DNA of 64,000 bases from Streptomyces sp. TRM68416. Lineage in GTDB: Bacteria > Actinomycetota > Actinomycetes > Streptomycetales > Streptomycetaceae. The stretch's first letter is position 1; every line of letters starts with the position of its first letter. Below the pieces are notes generated by a model. The model saw only the letters and a list, made by a program, of their open reading frames with translations. It searched no databases and was not told the origin of the DNA. The stretch lies in contig NZ_JACVWU010000006.1 of the NCBI RefSeq assembly GCF_014596915.1, positions 248,001 to 312,000 on the forward strand, read 5' to 3'. A program made the position numbers and the translations under genes. Positions 24,507 to 32,485 of the stretch are shown here, piece by piece.

Positions 24507-26210
24507 TCAGCGCGTCACCGCCGCGCAGTACTCCGCGTCCGTGACCAGCAGGTTGCGGTGGGTGCCCTCGGCCGTGACGACGCCCTCGTCCAGGACGAGG
24601 ACCCGGTCGGCGGCGTCGAGGAGGGCCGGGCTGCTGGTGATCACGACGGTGGTACGGCCCCGGCGCAGCTCCGCGAGGTTGCGCGCGATGAGCTGTTCGG
24701 TGACCGCGTCGACGGCCGTCGTCGGGTCGTGCAGCACCAGGATGTCGGAGTCCGCGGCCAACGCCCGGGCCAGGGACAGCCGTTGGCGCTGCCCGCCGGA
24801 GAGGTTCGCGCCGCGGTCGCGCACGCCGTAGTCGAGTCCTTCGCGGTGCAGGGCGACCACGTCGGTCAGCAGGGACGCCTCGACGGCCTCGGGGACCGTC
24901 CGGCTGGTGCCCGACGGGTCGATGTTCGTGCGCAGGGTGCCCGCGAAGATCTCCCCGTCGTACGGGTTCACCAGCAGGTGCGCGCGGACCGCCTCGACCG
25001 ACAGCTCCGCGAGTTCCCGCCCGCCGACCCGGACGGCTCCCTCGTAGGCGGCGGGCGGGACGTTGAGGGCCAGGACCGCCGCCAGGTCGGCCGCGGCGCG
25101 CGGCCGGTAGGCGGCGATTGCCACGAACTCGCCCGCCCGCACCTGGAACTTCAGTCCGCGCAGGGTTCCGTGACGGACACCGTCGACCTCCAGGTCCCCT
25201 CCGGGGGACGGGTGTTCCGATCCGGGGACCAGCACCGGGGGCGCGGCCAGCACCAGCGCCATCCGTTCGGCCGACGCGCGCGCGATCATCACGTACTTCG
25301 GCATCTCGGAGAACAGCTTGAGCGGTTCGATGATGAACTGCGCGAGGCCCACGGCCATGACGAGTTCGCCGACGGTGATCCGGCCGTCGAAGGCCAGCAG
25401 ACCCGCCGTGAGGGTGACGGCGGCGGCCAGGGCCGCGTTGAGGACCAGAGCGGCGCCCGCGTAGGCGCCGTTCGCCCGGGCGACGGTGACCGCCTGGTGC
25501 TTCGCCTCGGTGCTGACCTGCCGGTAGGCCAGGAACGCCTGGTGGTTGCCGCCGAAGCCGTGCAGTGGGCGCAGGCCGGAGATCAGGTCGGCGACCTTCG
25601 CGCCCGCCCGTGCCACCCGGGCCTGCTGCTCCCGGGTGCTCGCGCCGATCCGCTTGGACAGGACGCTGAGGATCGACAGGATCGCGACGGTGCCCACGAT
25701 CACCAGCAGGCCGAGCCGGATGTCCGCGAGCCCCAGGGCGACCGCCGCGACCAGCACCGCGACCAGCGAGCTGATCAGCAGCGGCACCACCTCGATGATG
25801 TCGGCGGTCTGGTCGGCGTCCTCGGTGGCGATGGTCAGCACCTCGCCGGACTTCAGGTCGACGTCCCGTGCCACCGGCCGCAGTCCGCACCCCGCGACCC
25901 GGACCCGCCAGCGGTGTGCCTCGGTCGTGTTGGCCTTCTGCAGGATGCGCATGCCGAACCGCCAGGACAGCGACACCGTCGTGATGATCACGGCCAGCGC
26001 GGCGATCGACACGGCGAGCGCGCCGAGGCTGCGCTCGCCCTGCATCGTGTGCTCGACGATCAGGCCGAGCGCGATGGGGAACGCGGTCTCCCCCGCCTGG
26101 TACAGGCCCATCAGGAGGGTGCCCCGGATCATGGCGCCGACGTTGCGGCGCAGCGCGCTGCGGAGGATGTCCGCCCCCGTGCGGGGCTGTTGCGTGTCAG
26201 GAGTGGTCAT
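24507..26210 (-). CDS. ABC exporter half-transporter with degenerate nucleotide-binding site
   Basis: A 567-residue half-transporter: transmembrane domain about 20-310, NBD about 335-565. The signature LSGGQRQRLSLARAL is intact, but the rest of the NBD is not. The Walker A position reads FVAIAAYRPRAAADLAAVL, with no G-x-x-G-x-G-K. Walker B reads DILVLHDPTTAVD, so the usual Asp-Glu is His-Asp. The H-loop His is replaced in VVITSSPALL. It cannot bind or hydrolyse ATP by its own Walker A but can give its signature to the partner encoded at 26540-28330. The operon begins at an iron box, so a siderophore- or heme-related role is inferred. Homologues with this fold both import and export. Confidence 0.88.
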   Translation of the reverse strand: MTTPDTQQPRTGADILRSALRRNVGAMIRGTLLMGLYQAGETAFPIALGLIVEHTMQGERSLGALAVSIAALAVIITTVSLSWRFGMRILQKANTTEAHRWRVRVAGCGLRPVARDVDLKSGEVLTIATEDADQTADIIEVVPLLISSLVAVLVAAVALGLADIRLGLLVIVGTVAILSILSVLSKRIGASTREQQARVARAGAKVADLISGLRPLHGFGGNHQAFLAYRQVSTEAKHQAVTVARANGAYAGAALVLNAALAAAVTLTAGLLAFDGRITVGELVMAVGLAQFIIEPLKLFSEMPKYVMIARASAERMALVLAAPPVLVPGSEHPSPGGDLEVDGVRHGTLRGLKFQVRAGEFVAIAAYRPRAAADLAAVLALNVPPAAYEGAVRVGGRELAELSVEAVRAHLLVNPYDGEIFAGTLRTNIDPSGTSRTVPEAVEASLLTDVVALHREGLDYGVRDRGANLSGGQRQRLSLARALAADSDILVLHDPTTAVDAVTEQLIARNLAELRRGRTTVVITSSPALLDAADRVLVLDEGVVTAEGTHRNLLVTDAEYCAAVTR

Positions 26211-26469
26211 CGGGGTGGCGTGCCATCGCTTCCGGGGTACGCGGGGTGAACAGGTCTCGGATCGTGATGAGAGGGCCGTACTCGCGGCGGAGCAGTCCGG
26301 TCAGCCGTACGGCCTGGAGTCCGCGCAGGGCGGGACGAGCGCGCGGTCCTGTCATCTCCGCTGTCGCCGTCGTCTCGGCTGTCGCCGTCGTCTCCGCTGT
26401 CGCCGTCATCCCGTCATCTCCGCCATCGAAGACCCCGTGCCCCTTCCAGATCTCCGTCATCCCCGTCAT
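26197..26469 (-). CDS. small protein between the two ABC genes, with TAxAET repeats
   Basis: A possible 90-residue protein. Its first half carries three tandem TATAET-type units coded by an 18-bp repeat. Its second half (LRGLQAVRLTGLLRREYGPL, then ITIRDLFTPRTPEAMARHP) looks like genuine coding sequence. Its stop overlaps the start of the following ABC gene by 14 nt, which suggests translational coupling. I do not recognise a family. The start is uncertain because repeated Met-Thr codons occur, and the repeats may have expanded recently. Without it, 330 nt would separate the two halves of the transporter. Confidence 0.42.
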   Translation of the reverse strand: MTGMTEIWKGHGVFDGGDDGMTATAETTATAETTATAEMTGPRARPALRGLQAVRLTGLLRREYGPLITIRDLFTPRTPEAMARHPDDHS

Positions 26470-26492
26470 CGAAGACCCCGTGCCCCTTCCAG
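26354..26492. repeat. two sets of short direct repeats between ABC genes
   Basis: An 18-bp unit TCTCCGCTGTCGCCGTCG occurs three times in tandem with small changes (about 26354-26407). CATCGAAGACCCCGTGCCCC and its flanks occur twice, at about 26424-26449 and 26467-26492. Both sets are in phase with the minus-strand small open frame. Confidence 0.85.
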
Positions 26493-26539
26493 GAGCGAGG
26501 GCCGGCTCCCGCCGGCCCGCACCCGACTCGGAAATGTGC

Positions 26540-28330
26540 CTAACTGCCCTCGCGCCAGGCGCGCCACAGTCGCGCGTACCGGCCGCCGAGGGCCACCAAC
26601 TCGTCGTGCGTGCCCTGCTCCACCACGCGTCCCGCGTCCAGGACGGCGATCCGGTCCGCCGTCATCGCCTGGGTCAGCCGGTGCGCCACGAACAGCGTCG
26701 TCCGTCCCGCGCACGCGGCCAGGACGGCCCGTTCCAGCTCCGCGGCGCCCTCGCTGCCCGCCTCCGCGGTCGACTCGTCGAGCACGACCACCGGTGTCCG
26801 GCCCAGCACCAGCCGGGCCAGGGCGAGCTGGGCGACCTTGGTGACGTCGAGACGCTCACCGCCCTCGCCGACCGGAGTGCCCAGCCCCTCGGGCAGCGTG
26901 TCCGCCCAGCCGTCGGCGCCGACCGTGCGCAGCGCGTCCCTCAGTTCGGCGTCGGTCGCCTCCGGCGCGGCCAGCCACAGGTCGTCGGCGAGCGGGCCGG
27001 AGAACACGTGGGTCTCCTGCGTCAGGATGCTCACCAGGGCCCGCGCCCCGGCCTCGTCCAGGTCGGCGAGGTCGGTCGGCCCGATGCGCACCGACCCGGC
27101 GTCGGGGGTCCCGATGCCCGCGATCAGCGCGGCCAGGGTCGTCTTGCCCGCGCCGGTCGCCCCGACCAGCGCGAGCGAACCGCCCGCCGGGATCGTCAGG
27201 TCGACGTCCCGCAGCACCGGCTCCTCGGCTCCGGGATACGTGAACGTCAGCCCCTGCACGGTCACCGGCAGGGGCGCGGTGTCCACCGGGGTGACGGCGG
27301 CGTCGCCGACCAGCCGCTCCTCGGCGGGCTCCCCCAGCACGCCGACCAGGCGGGTCAGGCTCGCGCCGGACTTCTGCGCCTCGTCGAAGGTGAACATGAT
27401 CAGGCCGAGCGGGGTGAACAGCCGGTGGAACAGCAGCGGGGCCGCCGACACCTCGCCGAGGCTCGCGGCGTCGGCCTCCAGCAGGGCGTAGCCCACCACG
27501 AGGATCAGGACGAGACCGATGAACTCGGCGCGGTTCTCCCGGCCCACGAACCGGCCGAAGAACCGGAACACCTCGATCCCGAGGTCGCGCACCCGCCATG
27601 ACTCCTGGGTGACCTTCTCGCGGAAGGCGCCCTCCAGGCGGTAGGCCCGGACGGTGTCGATCCCGTTCAGGCCGCTGATCAGCGCCTGCGCCCGGTCGGC
27701 CTGGGCCACGCGCTGCTCGCGGTAGAGAGGCGCGGAACGCGGGAGGTACCAGCGCAGGGCGAGCGCGTACGCGGGCAGCGCGCCGGCGCCCGCCAGGCCG
27801 AGCCGCCAGTCGAGGCCGAACATGCCGACCGTGGCGATGGCGACCAGTACCCCGGCGGAGAAGATGGTGGGGACGGCCGTGCGGATGCCCTTGGAGACGA
27901 CGGCGACGTCGTCTCCGACGCGGGAGAGCACGTCGCCCCGGCCGACCTGCTCGATGCGGGCGCTGGGCATGCCGAGGACGGCCCGGACGGCGCCCTCCCG
28001 CAGCCGGGCGAGCAGATCGGCGCCGAGGCGTCCGACCAGATAGGTGGAGACGGCGGTGGCCGCCGCGCCGAGCAGAGCGGCGGCCACCATCAACGCCCCT
28101 ACGGTGACGAGGATCGAGCGCGACTCACCCTCGACGACCCCGTCCACGACCCGGCCGAGCAGCAGCACGGGGAGCACCTGGAGAGCCGCCCCGGCCACGG
28201 TGGTGAGCACGGTGGCGGCGGTCAGCCAGGGCACCTCGCGGCAGTGCGCCGCGACCCACCGCCACGCCTCGCGTCCGGTCGCCGTGTGCAGGGCCGCCGG
28301 GGCGGCGGCGCGCGTGTCTGTCGCGCTCAC
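26540..28330 (-). CDS. ABC exporter half-transporter with intact Walker A but degenerate signature
   Basis: A 596-residue half-transporter: transmembrane domain about 25-320, NBD about 350-590. Walker A GATGAGKTT, Walker B VVVLDEST with the catalytic Glu, and H-loop FVAHR are intact. The signature is altered to LDVTKVAQ in place of LSGGQ, and the D-loop reads AEAGSEG instead of SALD. It complements the other half-transporter exactly: its Walker A faces the partner's intact LSGGQ, and its own broken signature faces the partner's missing Walker A. Hence one competent ATP site per heterodimer. I use the GTG at 28330, whose GTGA overlaps the upstream stop, rather than the ATG at 28354. Confidence 0.9.
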   Translation of the reverse strand: MSATDTRAAAPAALHTATGREAWRWVAAHCREVPWLTAATVLTTVAGAALQVLPVLLLGRVVDGVVEGESRSILVTVGALMVAAALLGAAATAVSTYLVGRLGADLLARLREGAVRAVLGMPSARIEQVGRGDVLSRVGDDVAVVSKGIRTAVPTIFSAGVLVAIATVGMFGLDWRLGLAGAGALPAYALALRWYLPRSAPLYREQRVAQADRAQALISGLNGIDTVRAYRLEGAFREKVTQESWRVRDLGIEVFRFFGRFVGRENRAEFIGLVLILVVGYALLEADAASLGEVSAAPLLFHRLFTPLGLIMFTFDEAQKSGASLTRLVGVLGEPAEERLVGDAAVTPVDTAPLPVTVQGLTFTYPGAEEPVLRDVDLTIPAGGSLALVGATGAGKTTLAALIAGIGTPDAGSVRIGPTDLADLDEAGARALVSILTQETHVFSGPLADDLWLAAPEATDAELRDALRTVGADGWADTLPEGLGTPVGEGGERLDVTKVAQLALARLVLGRTPVVVLDESTAEAGSEGAAELERAVLAACAGRTTLFVAHRLTQAMTADRIAVLDAGRVVEQGTHDELVALGGRYARLWRAWREGS

Positions 28331-28599
28331 CCCTGCCCGGCCGACCTGACGCATGCGTCGATCGCGAGGGCGGCGCCGACCGCCGGGGCCTCGCTGTCGC
28401 GGAGGTACGAGATCTTGTCGGTGAGCACGAAGACGCGGTCGCCGTCGACGCGGTCGATGCGCTCGGGGGACGGTTTGGTGCAGAAGCCGTCGTGGGCGGC
28501 CCGGGCGGCCTCGGAGCGGACCGCGGTGATCAGGTCCGGGCGCAGGGCGGCGAACTCTTCGCCGTTGGGGCCGGAGTCGCCGTCGCGTCGCATGAGCAT
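28327..28599 (-). CDS. 90-aa hypothetical protein, first gene of an iron-box operon
   Basis: A 90-residue protein. The C-terminal part DGDRVFVLTDKISYLRDSEA, then PAVGAALAIDACVRSAGQG, is well structured and contains two Cys overall. I do not recognise the family. Its ATG (28599) touches the iron box and a second ATG lies six bases on (28593). Neither has an SD, so translation may be leaderless. The stop overlaps the GTG of the ABC gene. Iron-regulated expression and coupling to a heterodimeric transporter suggest an accessory role in iron or siderophore handling; this is inference. Confidence 0.6.
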   Translation of the reverse strand: MLMRRDGDSGPNGEEFAALRPDLITAVRSEAARAAHDGFCTKPSPERIDRVDGDRVFVLTDKISYLRDSEAPAVGAALAIDACVRSAGQG

Positions 28600-28617
28600 G
28601 AGGTTAGCCTAGCCTAA
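28599..28617 (-). promoter_or_regulatory. iron box (DmdR1/IdeR/DtxR-type operator)
   Basis: On the minus strand the 19-mer reads TTAGGCTAGGCTAACCTCA. It matches the actinobacterial iron-box consensus TTAGGTTAGGCTAACCTAA at 17 of 19 positions. It abuts the start codon of the 90-aa gene, so iron-loaded repressor would cover the transcription and translation start. It lies 303 bp from the divergent plus-strand start at 28920. Confidence 0.85.
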
Positions 28618-28897
28618 GCATGTGGGTTCCCCGGGGGCTGGCCTGGACGTATGCGCGACCACCCGGCACGACGAGCGGCCGCCCTCACCGGGGCGTCGAT
28701 CATGGGCCCGCAGGCCGAACGCCTCGTACAGCAGCTCGGCCGTCGATGGCCGTCGATGGCCGTCCGGCCGCCGTAGCCGACGGTGACGCCCCGGGCCAGT
28801 GCCCCCGTGCCCGGAGGGATCGGGGCGGCCTCTTCAGGGTGCGGTTGATCACGCATGCCTTCATGGCGGCCCGCTCCACTCGGACGGGTCGCCCGGC
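28618..28897. other. intergenic region between divergent iron-linked genes
   Basis: An in-frame extension of the downstream gene runs through this region from 28620, but its translation is Arg/Pro-rich and unlike protein. GTCGATGGCC occurs twice in tandem near 28742-28763. I see no gene. Confidence 0.5.
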
Positions 28898-28919
28898 GCG
28901 GGCCGGGTACCCGGCCCGC
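28898..28919. promoter_or_regulatory. 22-bp perfect palindrome abutting a start codon
   Basis: GCGGGCCGGGT and ACCCGGCCCGC form a perfect uninterrupted palindrome ending one base before the ATG at 28920, where an SD should be. It could be an operator or a start-blocking mRNA hairpin. No other ribosome-binding sequence is visible. Confidence 0.6.
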
Positions 28920-29933
28920 ATGACCCACGAGCGTACGGAACCCCGGCTGCCGGGCACCCGGGGGCCGGTGTCCGCAGCCGTCACACGGTATCTGCGGGGC
29001 ACAGGCCCCCTGCCACGCGACGCCGACCTCGCGGGCGCCCCCGTGTACGGCGACGACCTCCAGCTCGCCCTCTACCTGTGCTACGAGCTGCACTACCGGG
29101 GCTTCGCCGGGGTGCCCGCGGAGCGTGAGTGGGACCCCGACCTGCTGCGGGTGCGCGCGGCACTGGAACACCGCTTCCTGACCACCCTGCGCACCGACGC
29201 CCCGGTCCACGACGGCGTCGACGAGGCGCTCGCCGATCTGCTGGTCGAGCCGGTCGAGGGCACCGGAGTCAGCCACTTCCTGTGCGGCGAGGGCGAGTTG
29301 TGGCACGTGCGGGAGTACGCGGCGCTGCGCTCCCTGTACCACCTGAAGGAGGCGGATCCGCACGCCTGGGTGCTGCCCCGGCTGTGGGGCCGGGCCAAGT
29401 CGGCGATGGCGGCGGTGGAGTTCGACGAGTACGGCGCCGGCCGCCCCGACCGCATCCATGCGCGCCTGTTCGCCGACCTGATGACGGATCTGGACCTCGA
29501 CACGGCGTACGGCCGCTATCTGGACGCGGCGGGCGCCGAGTTGCTGGCCACGGTGAACCTCATGTCCCTGCTCGGACTGCACCGCACCCTCAGAGGCGCC
29601 CTCGTCGGCCACTTCGCGGCGGTGGAGATCACCTCCTCGCCGGGCTCCCGGCGGCTGGCCGAGGCGATGCGCCGCACCGGCGCCGGACCGGCGGCAGAGC
29701 ACTTCTACGACGAGCACGTCGAGGCGGACGCGGTGCACGAGCAGGTGGTACGGCACGACGTCATCGGCGGTCTGCTGGCCGAGGAGCCGCAGCTGGCACC
29801 CGACATGGCCTTCGGCATCGACGCCACGGGCCACCTGGAGGACCGTCTCGCCGACCGGCTGCTCACCGCCTGGCGGGCGGGCAGGTCGTCGCTGCGGACG
29901 CCACTTCCTTCCGGAATACCCCATATCTCCTGA
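28920..29933 (+). CDS. iron-containing redox enzyme family protein (heme-oxygenase-like fold)
   Basis: A 337-residue protein with the helical heme-oxygenase-like diiron pattern: QLALYLCYELHYRGFAGV near residue 45, WHVREYAALRSLYHLKEADP near 130, AVEFDEYGAGR near 165, and HEQVVRHDVIGGLLAEEPQ near 280. Spaced Glu/His residues (ELHYRGF, EFDEYG, HVEADAVHEQ) are the candidate iron ligands. I recall actinobacterial proteins of this kind beside a HemK2/MTQ2-like methyltransferase and a CDGSH protein, as here. The reaction of this subgroup is unknown to me. The start was chosen after a Pro/Arg-rich non-protein stretch. Confidence 0.75.
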   Translation: MTHERTEPRLPGTRGPVSAAVTRYLRGTGPLPRDADLAGAPVYGDDLQLALYLCYELHYRGFAGVPAEREWDPDLLRVRAALEHRFLTTLRTDAPVHDGVDEALADLLVEPVEGTGVSHFLCGEGELWHVREYAALRSLYHLKEADPHAWVLPRLWGRAKSAMAAVEFDEYGAGRPDRIHARLFADLMTDLDLDTAYGRYLDAAGAELLATVNLMSLLGLHRTLRGALVGHFAAVEITSSPGSRRLAEAMRRTGAGPAAEHFYDEHVEADAVHEQVVRHDVIGGLLAEEPQLAPDMAFGIDATGHLEDRLADRLLTAWRAGRSSLRTPLPSGIPHIS

Positions 29934-29960
29934 TTGCCGGGGTACCCGGGCGCCGTGAAC

Positions 29961-30608
29961 ATGGTGATACCACCGGGCGTCTACGCCCCGCAGGAGGACA
30001 CGGATCTGCTGGCCGGCGCCCTCGCCGACGAGCCGCTGCCGACCGGCGCGGAGGTGCTCGACGTGGGCACCGGCTCCGGCGCGCTGGCGCTCGCGGCGGC
30101 CCGGCGCTCCGCCCGGGTGACCGCGGTCGACGTGTCGTGGCGGGCCGTGTGCGCGGCCCGGCTCAACGCCCGGCTGTCCGGGCTCCCGCTGCGCATCCGG
30201 CACGGCAATCTGTTCGCGCCCGTGCGGGGGCAGTCGTTCGACCTCATCCTCGCCAACCCGCCCTATGTTCCCGCACCCGCCGCCGAGGCCGGTCCGCGCG
30301 GGCCGGCCCGGTCGTGGGACGCGGGGCACGACGGGCGGTCGGTCCTGAACCGGATCTGCCGCGAAGCACCCGCGCTGCTGCGCCCCGGAGGGGTGCTGCT
30401 GGTCGTGCACTCGGCGCTGAGCGGGCCCGGCCGGACCGTGGACGGGCTGCGCGAGGCCGGACTGAAGGCGGCCGTGACCCGGCGGCGCCGGATCCCGTTC
30501 GGTCCGGTACTGCATTCGCGCGAGCCGTGGCTGCGGGCGCAGGGCCTGCTGTCCGCCGCGCAGGAGAAGGAGGAGTTGGTGGTCGTCCGTGCCGAACTCC
30601 CGGTCTGA
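29961..30608 (+). CDS. HemK2/MTQ2-family methyltransferase
   Basis: A SAM-dependent methyltransferase of about 215 residues. Motif I is EVLDVGTGSGALALAAAR, motif II VTAVDVSWRAV, and the catalytic NPPY motif is in FDLILANPPYVPAPA, which marks N-methyltransferases of Gln, Asn or Asp side chains or adenine. MTQ2/HemK2-like enzymes methylate the release-factor GGQ glutamine in eukaryotes; the bacterial target is not known to me. The ATG at 29961 is used; in-frame GTG (29955) and TTG (29934) are alternatives. It follows the diiron gene by 27 nt and overlaps the CDGSH gene by 20 nt, so the three form one operon. Confidence 0.83.
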   Translation: MVIPPGVYAPQEDTDLLAGALADEPLPTGAEVLDVGTGSGALALAAARRSARVTAVDVSWRAVCAARLNARLSGLPLRIRHGNLFAPVRGQSFDLILANPPYVPAPAAEAGPRGPARSWDAGHDGRSVLNRICREAPALLRPGGVLLVVHSALSGPGRTVDGLREAGLKAAVTRRRRIPFGPVLHSREPWLRAQGLLSAAQEKEELVVVRAELPV

Positions 30609-30786
30609 GCCGCCCCGCAGGATCACGATGCAGCGCCGCGGTCCGCTGCTGGTGGAGGGCCCGGTAGAGGTCGAGCTGGAGGACGGCACGACCGTCTCCT
30701 CCGACCGCTTCCGGGTCGCCCTGTGCACCTGCCGGCGCAGCCGCCGCTACCCCTGGTGCGACACGAGCCATCGCGACCGGGGCTGA
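30589..30786 (+). CDS. CDGSH-type iron-sulfur protein
   Basis: A 65-residue protein carrying the 2Fe-2S motif C-x-C-x2-S-x3-P-x-C-D-x-S-H as CTCRRSRRYPWCDTSH near its end, with three Cys and one His as ligands. Thr replaces the usual Gly in CDGSH. Small stand-alone members bind a labile cluster and may act in electron or cluster transfer. The GTG start at 30589 lies within the 3' end of the methyltransferase gene. The N-terminal dozen residues are not conserved-looking, so a start at the ATG 30628 is possible. Confidence 0.85.
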   Translation: MPNSRSEPPRRITMQRRGPLLVEGPVEVELEDGTTVSSDRFRVALCTCRRSRRYPWCDTSHRDRG

Positions 30787-30804
30787 CGGCGGCGGTACCG
30801 AGGT

Positions 30805-30837
30805 GCCGGCCGGGTGGCCCCACTCCGCCCGGCCGGC
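30805..30837 (+). terminator. perfect 10-bp hairpin after the CDGSH gene
   Basis: GCCGGCCGGG (30805-30814) and CCCGGCCGGC (30828-30837) form a perfect stem with a 13-nt loop, 18 nt after the stop. It likely ends the iron-protein operon. Confidence 0.7.
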
Positions 30838-30846
30838 CCTCGGCGC

Positions 30847-30925
30847 GGGATCGCACGGCCCGCGTCAGAGCTCGCACTCCCCAGCTACGAGCCGCTGCAC
30901 GTCCTCACGGGAACCGTGCGATCCC
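30847..30925. repeat. 12-bp inverted repeat enclosing 55 nt
   Basis: GGGATCGCACGG (30847-30858) and CCGTGCGATCCC (30914-30925) are perfect complements. The right arm ends 6 nt from the inhibitor gene's stop. It may form a large terminator for the minus-strand transcript or a shared convergent terminator. Confidence 0.7.
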
Positions 30926-30931
30926 GGTCCC

Positions 30932-31366
30932 TCAGAACGCGAAGACGCTCGCTCCGAGGGAGATCTGCATGCACTCGTTGGAGAAGACCCGCTCGTAGGA
31001 CACGCGGCGGCCCTGCCAGACGCCCTCGGCGGTGACGACGACGGGGTCGTACTCGCGGGTGCACATCACGCCCTCGATGCCCTCCAGCGCATCGAAGTCC
31101 CCTTGGGTGGCGCGCAGTTCGGCGCAGGCCTCGGCGGCGGCCGGGTGCGTGCCGGTCGGCGTCGGCGCGCAGGAGAGGGTGACCGCCCGTTCCGGCCGGA
31201 CGAGGGCCGCGCTCTCACCGTGCGCCACGGTGAGGACGAGCGCCGAGGGGGCGTAGAGCGAGGCGGGGGCGGCGACCGGGGCGGCGGGGGCGGCCCCTGC
31301 GAGGGGACCGCAGACGGCGGTGGCCGTCAGACCGAGAGTCGCTGCCCAGCGCGCGGTGTTCCGCAT
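30932..31366 (-). CDS. subtilisin inhibitor-like (SSI) secreted protease inhibitor
   Basis: A 144-residue secreted inhibitor. A signal peptide ([20 protein letters not shown], ending near AGAAPAAP) precedes the SSI fold with its four mature Cys. The reactive-site loop reads [13 protein letters not shown], which aligns with CPMVYDP of the founding SSI. The P1 residue is therefore Arg, predicting inhibition of trypsin-like as well as subtilisin-like proteases. The C-terminus [14 protein letters not shown] and SVFAF is the family hallmark. The ATG at 31366 has GGAAGG nine bases upstream; an ATG at 31375 would have no spacing. Such inhibitors are abundant in Streptomyces culture fluid and target mycelial and transglutaminase-processing proteases. 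Confidence 0.95.
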   Translation of the reverse strand: MRNTARWAATLGLTATAVCGPLAGAAPAAPVAAPASLYAPSALVLTVAHGESAALVRPERAVTLSCAPTPTGTHPAAAEACAELRATQGDFDALEGIEGVMCTREYDPVVVTAEGVWQGRRVSYERVFSNECMQISLGASVFAF

Positions 31367-31716
31367 TGTGTGCATCCTTCCGCTGACTGTCGAGGGTGTG
31401 CCGGAACCACGCCCGGTCGGGCCGGAACCAGCGAGCGCGAGTCTGCCGAGTCCGTCGCCGGAACACACATCCGACCCACGGGTTTCAGTAACCTTGCGTA
31501 TTGAATCAGTGGCGCGAAGTGACGGAATTCGAACGTTCCAACCCCGCAACCGGGCCGATCTTGATCGCCTGGAGCAGCCAAGTGGCCGGATTCCACTCGC
31601 TCGGCAATCGGCCTGAAACATTCCGATTCCGGCCCGCGGCCGATGCGGCCTTCGGTCGACTCCGCGGTCGCGGGCGGAGAAGGGCCGGTGTCAGTGCCGG
31701 CGGCTACGGTGCGGGC
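31367..31716. other. 350-bp divergent promoter region
   Basis: This is the shared upstream region of the inhibitor gene and the alpha/beta hydrolase gene. The part around 31480-31630 is less GC-rich than its surroundings and probably holds both promoters. I do not recognise a specific operator. Confidence 0.5.
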
Positions 31717-32412
31717 ATGACCAACTTCGTACTGGTGGCAGGTGCTTGGCTCGGCGCGTGGGCGTGGGAGGAGGTGGCCGCGCAGTTGCGTGCGGCGGGG
31801 CACGGCGCCCACCCGCTGACGCTGTCCGGCCTCGCGGAGAAGCAAGGGGTGCCCGCCGGGCAGCAGACGCATGTGCGGGACGTCGTCGACGAGGTCGAGC
31901 GCCTCGGCCTCGGACGGGTCGTCCTCGTCGGGCACAGCTACGCGGGCGTTCCGGTGGGCCAGGCCGCCGTACGGCTCGGCGAGCGGGTCGACCGGGTGGT
32001 GATCGTCGACGGCAACGCGGCGGTGGACGGGGAGTGCTTCCTGTCGGGCTGGCCGAGCGACCCGGTGCGGGAGGCGATCGCCGCCCACGACGGGTTCTGG
32101 CCGTGCCCGGACGCCGCCGAGTTCGCCGGTCAAGGACTGACGGACGAGCAGGTGGCGCGGATCGTGAAGGGCGCCACCGCACACCCCGGCGCCACCCTGA
32201 CCGAACCGGCGGTCATGGCCCGCCCACTGAGTGAGCTGCCCGGCACCTACATCAAGTGCCTCCTGGACGGCGAGGAACCGTGGGGCGCCGCGGCCGAGCT
32301 CCTCAGCAGCGAGCTGTGGGAGTTGGCGACCATGGACACCGGCCACTGGCCGATGTTCTCGCAGCCGCGCGAACTGGCCCGCATCCTGGACGCGTTGCCG
32401 CCCCGCGCTTGA
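31717..32412 (+). CDS. alpha/beta hydrolase
   Basis: A 231-residue cytoplasmic alpha/beta hydrolase. It begins TNFVLVAGAWLGAWAWEEVA with the oxyanion-hole-type Gly-Ala-Trp, has the nucleophile elbow GHSYAG at about 73-78, and a C-terminal catalytic His in MDTGHWPMFSQP. The short form without a large cap resembles EstC/salicylate-esterase and hydroxynitrile-lyase-like relatives (VLVHGAWxGAWxW). The substrate is unknown. Upstream in-frame sequence to 31501 does not look like protein, so I start at the ATG 31717. Confidence 0.85.
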   Translation: MTNFVLVAGAWLGAWAWEEVAAQLRAAGHGAHPLTLSGLAEKQGVPAGQQTHVRDVVDEVERLGLGRVVLVGHSYAGVPVGQAAVRLGERVDRVVIVDGNAAVDGECFLSGWPSDPVREAIAAHDGFWPCPDAAEFAGQGLTDEQVARIVKGATAHPGATLTEPAVMARPLSELPGTYIKCLLDGEEPWGAAAELLSSELWELATMDTGHWPMFSQPRELARILDALPPRA

Positions 32413-32485
32413 TCACCCGCCCCTGCCTACCAGTCGGTATGGTCGGCGTGCAGCGCGTTCTCAGCGACGAGAGGCGGTCGTACCG

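Noticed and set aside
28620..28919. N-terminal extension of the diiron-type protein back to an ATG at 28620
   Set aside because: The added 100 residues are Arg/Pro-rich and would read through the palindrome; protein-like sequence begins at 28920.
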